This document shows, one piece after another, positions 34,001 through 41,000 of a stretch of 64,000 bases of DNA. The translations under genes were made by a program, and so were the position numbers. Below the pieces are notes generated by a model. That model saw nothing but the letters and a program-made list of their open reading frames with translations, searched no databases and was not told the origin of the DNA. Each line of letters opens with the position of its first letter. Positions within the stretch are counted from its first letter, which is position 1. Where the stretch lies: NCBI GenBank assembly GCA_026646655.1, contig JAPKHT010000013.1, positions 1 through 64,000 of the forward strand. Direction: 5' to 3'. The stretch is from JADLBR01 sp020847615 (lineage in GTDB: Bacteria; Verrucomicrobiota; Verrucomicrobiia; JADLBR01).

Positions 34001-35072
34001 GACGGGGGGGCCAAAGAATCGGCGCGCGATCTTCATCATCTCACCGCCTCGCAGCGGCACGACCCTGCTGAGGGTGATGCTGGCGGGCCACCCGCGGCTA
34101 TTTGCCCCACCCGAGCTGGAATTGCTGGGATTTGATACCATGGCGGCGCGCAAGGAGGCGTACGGGGACGCGGGGGGGCTGTGGCTGGAGGGTGCGGTGC
34201 GCGCCCTGATGGAGGCGGTGGGCTGTGGCGCGAATGAGGCCCGCGCGACGATCGCGCGGCTCGAGGAAGAAGGGCGTTCCACGCGCGACTTCTATCAACT
34301 GCTGCAGGATGCGATCGGGGGGCGCACCTTGGTCGACAAGACACCGAGCTACTCTGGCCAGCTGCACGTGCTGCAGCACGCGGAGGAGATTTTCGATGAG
34401 CCGCTGTACATCCATCTGCTGCGGCATCCCTGCGGGATGATCCGCTCCTTCGTGGACTACAAGTTGCACCTGACCTACAGCACGCGCTATAAGATCAACC
34501 TGCCGCTGCCGTTTTCGCCACAGCAGATTGGCGAGCTGGTGTGGGTGATCAGCCACCAGAACATCATGAGGGCGATGGAGACGGTGCCGGCCCAACGGTG
34601 CCACCGGCTTCGTTTCGAGGATCTGGTCGGGGAGCCCGAGGCGACGATGCGTTCGCTCTGTGACTTCGTGGGCCTGGATTACCGGGAGGAGATGACGCGG
34701 CCGTACGATCATGCGGAGGGGAAGATGACCGACGGGGTGGTCGCTGAGGGACGCATGCAGGGGGACCTGAAGTTCCTTGTGAAGCACCGGGCGATCGATC
34801 CCGCCGTGGCCGACGAATGGAAGCGGCACATGGGTGTCGATTTCTTGGGGCCGCCGGCGAGGAGACTCGCCACCGGGTTCGGCTACGCGGATCTGGGGCC
34901 GGGAGGCGCCGATGTCCCGAGGGATGCCGGGGACATCCGCTCCTTCGCGCGGTCGGAGCGGAGGCGCGATGACGAGGCGCGGGAGACCTTGGCCCGTTTC
35001 GATGCGCTCACGGACGACGAGGTTGCGGCGCTGTTGGCGCGGACGTTGGGCGACGGCGAGAGTGCCCGATGA
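31014..35072 (+). CDS. Type I polyketide synthase: KS - degenerate AT - ACP - sulfotransferase
   Basis: The 1352-residue enzyme starts at ATG 31014. KS (about 37-460): IAIIGMGCRLPGG, active Cys in DTACSAS (C208) and His in NLGH (H383), but the first His motif reads EAQGTGT, with Q343 encoded by CAG at 32040-32042. AT (about 560-780): the nucleophile motif GHSxGE reads GRGFGE with G655 in place of Ser, and the FPGQG start reads FDGEP, so it is probably inactive. A linker (PTYPWQRRRLW) leads to the ACP with LGGDSLL (S906). A sulfotransferase domain (about 1005-1310) has PPRSGTTLL and LRHPCGMIRSFVDYKL for PAPS. The acidic tail LTDDEVAALLARTL resembles a docking helix. It overlaps the NRPS gene by four bases. 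Confidence 0.9.
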   Translation: MSALSERLANMTPLQRAVLALKETQARLDALEGRQAEPIAIIGMGCRLPGGVCDTEGYWRLLVEGRDAVGEIPPGRWDADAFYDPDPRAPGKMNTRRGGFLAGIEDFDNHFFGISDREAERIDPQHRLLLEVAWEALEDAGLVAGGLRGSRTGVFVGISHSEYGLMLSSDLAQADAFVASGTAQCIAANRISFLLDFVGPSVALDTACSASLVCVHLACQSIRAGECEVAMAGGVNVMLSPMATVNLTKAGLSAPDGRVRAFDAAASGYVRSEGAGLVVLKPLGAARRDGDPIYAVIRGSAVNQNGFGNGLSAPSRQAQEGVLRQAYSAARLSPELVQYVEAQGTGTRLGDAIEAAALGAVVGRGRSAENPCAIGSVKTNLGHMEAASGVASLMKVALALERKEIPPTLHFQTPSPDIPFGQLGLRVQGRLAPWPDSARGRFAGVSAFGFGGSNAHVVLGEAPPENVSAVEEGTGIGRRVYPLSARTESALRAVALRHAGFLRGGTAAWRDICHTAAARRTHHDCRMAVLADSGHRAAELLEGYLAGAVGGDVLVGRKPFDRGVRVAFLFDGEPLRWKDHLLGLRRVLGQFEGEVSEIGGVLRDAGGPELAAMLADGDGWGDQARALPAMVAVQLAVVGWWRRMGVSPGIVLGRGFGELAAASAAGILAPGDALRIAVACGRGDGPGAWGDVTHRGATLPFLSASDGRRHDGRGLDAARWARCSAPSDSLAAAIGQLESHGADVCLELGPGALVAAVRSVPRSGAGGVAMAMLGLDGEPIPDVLAALYVAGVDLSWKQIVSGAGRHVRLPTYPWQRRRLWVDREGWLANVPQSKVMGSAAVMGGEPSGAVEPGGGIGGIRARPELNSPYVEPRTELERALARSWAEVLRLDRVGAHDNFFELGGDSLLATILLNRLQDQVGEVVHVLALFQSRTIHGLAEYLRQYYPDAIRRLYPGEPLGERREGGDVAIPVVGDREVEISSRLAMAFAPNRILAPTGGPKNRRAIFIISPPRSGTTLLRVMLAGHPRLFAPPELELLGFDTMAARKEAYGDAGGLWLEGAVRALMEAVGCGANEARATIARLEEEGRSTRDFYQLLQDAIGGRTLVDKTPSYSGQLHVLQHAEEIFDEPLYIHLLRHPCGMIRSFVDYKLHLTYSTRYKINLPLPFSPQQIGELVWVISHQNIMRAMETVPAQRCHRLRFEDLVGEPEATMRSLCDFVGLDYREEMTRPYDHAEGKMTDGVVAEGRMQGDLKFLVKHRAIDPAVADEWKRHMGVDFLGPPARRLATGFGYADLGPGGADVPRDAGDIRSFARSERRRDDEARETLARFDALTDDEVAALLARTLGDGESAR

Positions 35073-38000
35073 TCGGCCCATCGCAGAGCGTTGCGGCGCT
35101 GAATCCCGAAGAGCGCCGGCGTCTTCTTCGGACGATGCTGGAGGCCAGATCGGAGTTGGGGCGGCGTCTCCCGCTGTCCTTTGCGCAGGAGCGGATGTGG
35201 CTGCTGGACCAACTCAACCCCGGCAATCCCGCATACAACATGGCGGCCGCGGTGCGCCTGCGGGGCCCCCTGGATGTCCGTTCGCTGGAGCGTGGCCTGA
35301 ACGAGATCGTCAGGCGGCACGGGTCGCTGCGGACGACGTTCTTGGCCGAGGCCGGCAGACCGCACCAGCGCGCGGTGCGTGAATTGACCTTGCGGCTGCC
35401 CGTGGTGGAGCTGGGGGAGGCGGGACCGGGCGGCTGGGAGGGGGAGGTGCAGAGGCTGGCGGCGGAGGAGGCGAAGCGCCCTTTTGACTTGGCCGCCGGG
35501 CCGCTGATCCGCGTGCGGTTGCTGCGGCTGGGTGAAGGGGAGCACGTGGTGCTGCTGACGGTGCATCACATCGTGTCGGACGGCTGGTCGATGACGCTGC
35601 TGGTCCGGGAATTGGCCGCGGTGTACGAGGCGTTCCGCCTGGGGCGGCCATCGCCATTGCCGGAGTTGCCGGTACAGTACGCGGATTTTGCCCGATGGCA
35701 GCGGGAGCACCTGAAGGGCGAGACCCTCGAGCGGCATCTGGGGTACTGGCGGCGCCAGCTGGCGGGCCTGACCGCGATGGAGGTGCCGGCGGATCGGCCG
35801 CGGCCGGCGATCCAGACATTCCGGGGGGCCGCGTGCCGGTCTGATATCGACGCGCGGCTGTGGGGTCGCGTCCGGTCACTGGGCGAGGGGGAGGGGGCGA
35901 CGCCATTCATGGCACTGCTGGCGGTGCTCCAGATTCTGCTGGGCCGGTACTGCGGGCAGGAGGACATCGCCGTCGGAACGCCCATCGCGGGACGTAACCG
36001 CGCGGAGATCGAGGGACTGATCGGTTGCTTTGTCAACACGCTCGTCATGCGGACCGACTTGTCCGGTGACCCGACTGTCCGAGAACTCATCTCGCGCGTG
36101 CGGGGGGTGGCGCTGGACGCATATGGCCATCAGGATCTGCCTTTCGAGAAACTGCTTGAGGAGCTGCGGCCCGACAGGGATCTGAGCCGGACCCCGTTCT
36201 TTCAGGTATTCCTCAACATGGTCAACGTGGGTACTCCCCGGCTGACCGTGGGCGGCTTGGTCTTGGAGCCGATGTCGGCCGTGGAGCCCCACTCGAAGTT
36301 CGACATCACGATGTATGCCCGGGAGATCGACGGGGGGTTGCGGCTGCGATTGGTTTACAACGCCGAGTTGTTTGAGGTGGCGCGGATGGAGCTGCTGTTG
36401 CGCCAGTTTGAGCACTTGCTCTGCCAGATCGTGGAGGTCCCGGATGCGCGCATCAACGAATTATCTCTGGTCACAGCCGCATGCCGTGCCCTGCTTCCGG
36501 AACCGGCGGCCGTCCTGGGGGAGCCGCAACATGAGCCGGTGACCCGTATCATGGCCTCCGTGGTGGCCGGGGCGCCCCGGCATCCGGCCGTGGAGCGGGG
36601 TGGTCGGGCGTGGTCATATCAGGAACTGTGGGCGAGGGCCGAGGAGGTGGCGCGGGCACTGCGCGCCCGCGGTTTGGGCGAGAGCGAGGTGGTGGCGGTC
36701 ACCGGGCCGAAGGGTTTTGGGCTGATCGTCGCGATGGTAGGCGTGGAACTGGCCGGCGGGGCGCTCATGCCGCTGGATCCGAATCTGCCCGACGAGCGGC
36801 AGCGGACGATGCTCGACGAGGCATCCGCGAGGCTGCTGATCGATGTGCGCGGCGAGGGGTTTCGGGGGAGTGGTTGCGGCACCCATGGGGGTCTCGCGAC
36901 GCTTTTGGTGGATGCGGACGAGGGGCGCATCGTGGGGTCGGGGGTTGGGGGGGCGGACATAGCGCTTCCTGAGGTATCGGCGGACGCCGCAGCGTACGTA
37001 TTCTTCACGTCGGGATCGACGGGCCGGCCCAAGGGGATCTGTGGCACCCACAAGGGGCTCAGCCATTTTCTCGCGTGGCAGCGGCGAGAGTTTGGGATCG
37101 GTCCCGGGGATCGCGTCGCCCAGCTGACGTCGCTCTCGTTCGATGTCGTGCTCCGCGACATCTTTCTGCCGCTGACGAGCGGGGGCACGCTTTGCCTTCC
37201 GGATCGCGAGGAACTGGCCGGGTCCGGTGAAGTGATCGAATGGCTGGAGAGGGAGAGGATCACCGTGCTGCATGGTGTGCCCACGCTGCTGCGCCACTGG
37301 CTGAGCCGCGCGGGGGCCGGGCGACGAGGCGGGCACATCCGCTGGCTTTTTTCTGCGGGGGAACCATTGACGGACGCCGTGGTGTTGCGCTGGCGCGAGG
37401 TTTTCCCGGAAGGGCGGGTCGTGAACCTCTACGGGCCCACGGAGACGACTCTGGCGAAGTGTTTCCACGTGATTCCGGGCGATCCCGCGCCGGGCATCCA
37501 GCCCGTGGGGAGACCATTGCCCGAGACTCAGGCGCTGGTGCTGAGGCCGGACGGCCAACTCTGCGGACTGGGTGAACCGGGCGAGATTGTTTTGCGGACG
37601 CCGTTTCGGACGCGTGGCTATCTGGGGGGGGATGACGTGGGGGGCAGGGGATTTATCCCGAATCCGCTCGGGCGCGACCCTTCGGATCTCGTCTATAAGA
37701 CGGGCGATAGGGGGAGGTATCGTCCCGACGGCGTGCTGGAGATCTTGGGTCGGATGGACGATCAGGTGAAGGTGCGCGGCGTTCGGGTGGAACCAAGCGA
37801 GGTTGCGGCCGCGCTGGCGCGTCACCCCGGGGTGCTGGCGGGCGCCGTCATCGCGCATCGGGACGAGAGCGGGCAACACTATCTCGCGGCGTACGTCGTT
37901 CGGCGGGGTGGGGGTACCGAGGCGCCCGAGACAGGGAACGGAGTGGGAGATGGCGGGGCCGCGGGGCGGCTTCGGGCGGAGGCCGGGCGGGAACTCACCG

Positions 38001-41000
38001 CCGAACTGTTGCGGGCGCACCTGACTTCACGGCTGCCCTCCGCCATGGTTCCTTCGGCGTTTGTTTTTTTGGATGCGCTGCCGCTGTTGCCGAACGGGAA
38101 GGTGGATCGGCTGGCTTTGCCCGTGCCGCCTGCGGCGGGTCCCTCCGGTGGTGCGCCGTTCGTGGCGCCGCGCACCCCGCTGGAGAGCGAGATTGCGGCG
38201 ATCTGGATGGAAGTGCTCGGGATCGAGCGCGTCGGTGCGGACGACGATTTCTTTTCGCTCGGGGGGCATTCGCTGTTGGCGGCGCAGGTCGTTTCGCGGG
38301 TCCGGGATCGGCTGCGGGCCCAGCTGCCTTTGCGAGACCTGTTTCGCGCGACCACGGTCGCGAAACTGGCGCAGTGTGTCGAGGCGGCCCGGCGCGGCGA
38401 GCGGGCGCCGGGGCGCCCACGGATCAAGCGCGCGCCGCGCGACACGGAATTGCCCCTGTCGTTGAACCAGGAGGCGCTGTGGTTCCTGGATCGCCTGGAG
38501 CCAGATCGGCCGACGTATACCAACTATCCGGCCGTACGGATCAGGGGACCGCTGGATCTGGAGGCGCTGCGGCGCGCATTCAACGAGATGGTGCGGCGGC
38601 ACGAGACGCTGCGGACGACCTTCCCTGAACGCGATGGAAGACCCGTGCAGGTCATCGCCCCGGAGGCGCGGGTCGAGGTCCCGGTGGTGGATCTTACGGC
38701 CGTGCCGGCGGCCGATCGGGATGCCCGGCTGTGGGCGCTGATGGCAGAAGAGATGGCGGGTCGCATCGACCTCCAGCGCGGGCCGCTGATCCGGGCGCGA
38801 GCCGTGCGGCTGGGGCCTGATGATCACGTGGTGATGGGGGCCACGCATCACATCATACATGATGGCTGGTCGCTGGCAGTGATGGCCCGCGAACTGTCGG
38901 CCCTTTACGGGGCGTTTCATGGGGGTGATGTCCCGTCGCTGCCCGAGCTGCCGGTGCAGTACGCGGACTTCTCCGTCTGGCAGCGCGAGATGCTGCAGGG
39001 CGAGACCCTGGAGAGACTGCGCGCCTATTGGGCCCGCCACCTGGAGGGGGTGCCGGCGCTGGAGTTGCCCACCGATTTTCCCAGGCCGCCGGTCCGGTCG
39101 ACGCGGGGCGACTCCCGCGATTGTCGCCTGTCGCTGGAGCTGAGCGCCGGGGTGAACGCCTTTGCCCGGCGCGAGGGCGTGACGCCATTCATGACGCTCC
39201 TGGCCGCCTTCCATGTTTTGTTGGGGCGCTACACCGGGCAGGAGGATTTCGCCGTGGGCACGCCGGTGGCGAACCGCACCGAGCCAGAGACGGAGCCCCT
39301 GATCGGCTATTTCATCAACATGCTGGTATTGCGGGCCGACCTGTCCGGCGATCCGAGCTTCAGGGATGTGGTGGGACGTGTGCGGCGGGTGGCGCTCGAT
39401 GGTTTCGAGCATCAGGACCTGACGCTCGATCAGGTCGTGGACGCGGTGAGGCCGGCGCGCGACCTGAGCAGGCACCCCCTTTTCCAGACGATGTTCGTGC
39501 TCCAGAACGTGCCCCGCAGGGCGACGCACGATTTTGGGCTGGAGGTTGCGCCGCTGCGGGAGCGCCCGGCGGCGCGGTCTTCCGATTTCGAGCTGTCGCT
39601 GGTGCTGCGCGAGACGGCGGAGGGATTCCGGGGGCGTGTGGTGTTCAACACGGACCTGTTTTCCCCGGAGACGATCGAGGGGATGATCCGCCAATACGCG
39701 ATGATATTGTCCGACGTCCTCGCCCGGCCGGATGGTCCACTTTCCGGGTTGCCGCTTGCGAGCGATGGCGGGCGGGAGGAACTCTTGGCCCGGCGGGGCG
39801 CGCCGATCGATGACCCGAGGGGGCGCGCGTGCGCCCACGAACTGTTTCAGGGCCAGGTGGAGAGAGCGCCCGGCGCCATCGCGGTCATCGATGGGGGGAG
39901 GGAATGGACCTATCGGGAACTCAACGGGCGCGCCAACCAGTTCGCGCACGCGCTGCGGGAATGTGGCTTGGGCACCGGGCGGGTTGTCGGGGTGCGGTTG
40001 CCCAGATCGGCGGATATGGTCGCGGCGATGCTGGGCGTCCTGAAATCGGGCGCGGCGTACCTGCCCCTGGATCCGGGGTTTCCCCCAGAGCGCCTGCGCT
40101 ACGCGCTGGAGGACGCTCGCGCCGATGCGCTGATCACGTGGCGCGGGTTGCCCGGGAAGCTCCCGGAGGGCCTGCCGCGCGTGATCTGCGTGGGAGAGGA
40201 TGCCGGCTGGCTGGCGGGTCAGCCCACGGGGAATTTGGGCGCAGGCATCGGGGGGGACGGCCTCGCGTACATCATCTACACCTCGGGTTCGACGGGGCGC
40301 CCGAAGGGTGTGATGATCGAGCACGGGGCGCTGACGCATTATGTGCTGGGGGCGATAGGGGAGTACGGCATAGGGGCATCGGACCGCATTCTTCAGTTCG
40401 CCTCGATCAGCTACGACGCGCACGTGGAGGAGATCTATCCCTGCCTGGCCCAGGGCGGCACGCTGGTGCTGCGCCCGGAGGGCGCCCTGGATTCGTTTGA
40501 AGCGTTCCTCCGCACCTGCGACGAGGCGGGGTTGACCATCCTCAGTATCCCGACCGGATTCTGGCACGATTTGACGGACGCCATCGAAAGCCAGGGGCTG
40601 GCATTTCCCGCTGCCCTGAAGACGGTTATCATAGGTGGCGAGGAAGCGCGACCGGAGTCCCTCGCGAACTGGTTTGAGGCCGTTGGGCAAGGGGTGCGCC
40701 TGCTCAATACCTACGGTCCCACGGAGGCCACCGTGGTGGCGACGGCCACGGAACTGCGGCCCGCGGACGCCTCGGGAGGTCGGGTGCCGATCGGGCGTCC
40801 ACTGGCGGGCGTGAGTGTCTACGTGGTGGACCGCCACGGGCGTCTGACGCCGCCCGGCGCGCCGGGCGAACTGTTCATCGGCGGTGGTGGCGTGGCGCGC
40901 GGCTATGTGGGTCGCGAGGATCTGACCGACGAGTGTTTTCCGCGCGACCGATTTTCCCGTACCGCCGGGGGCCGGATGTACAAGACGGGGGACATCGTTC

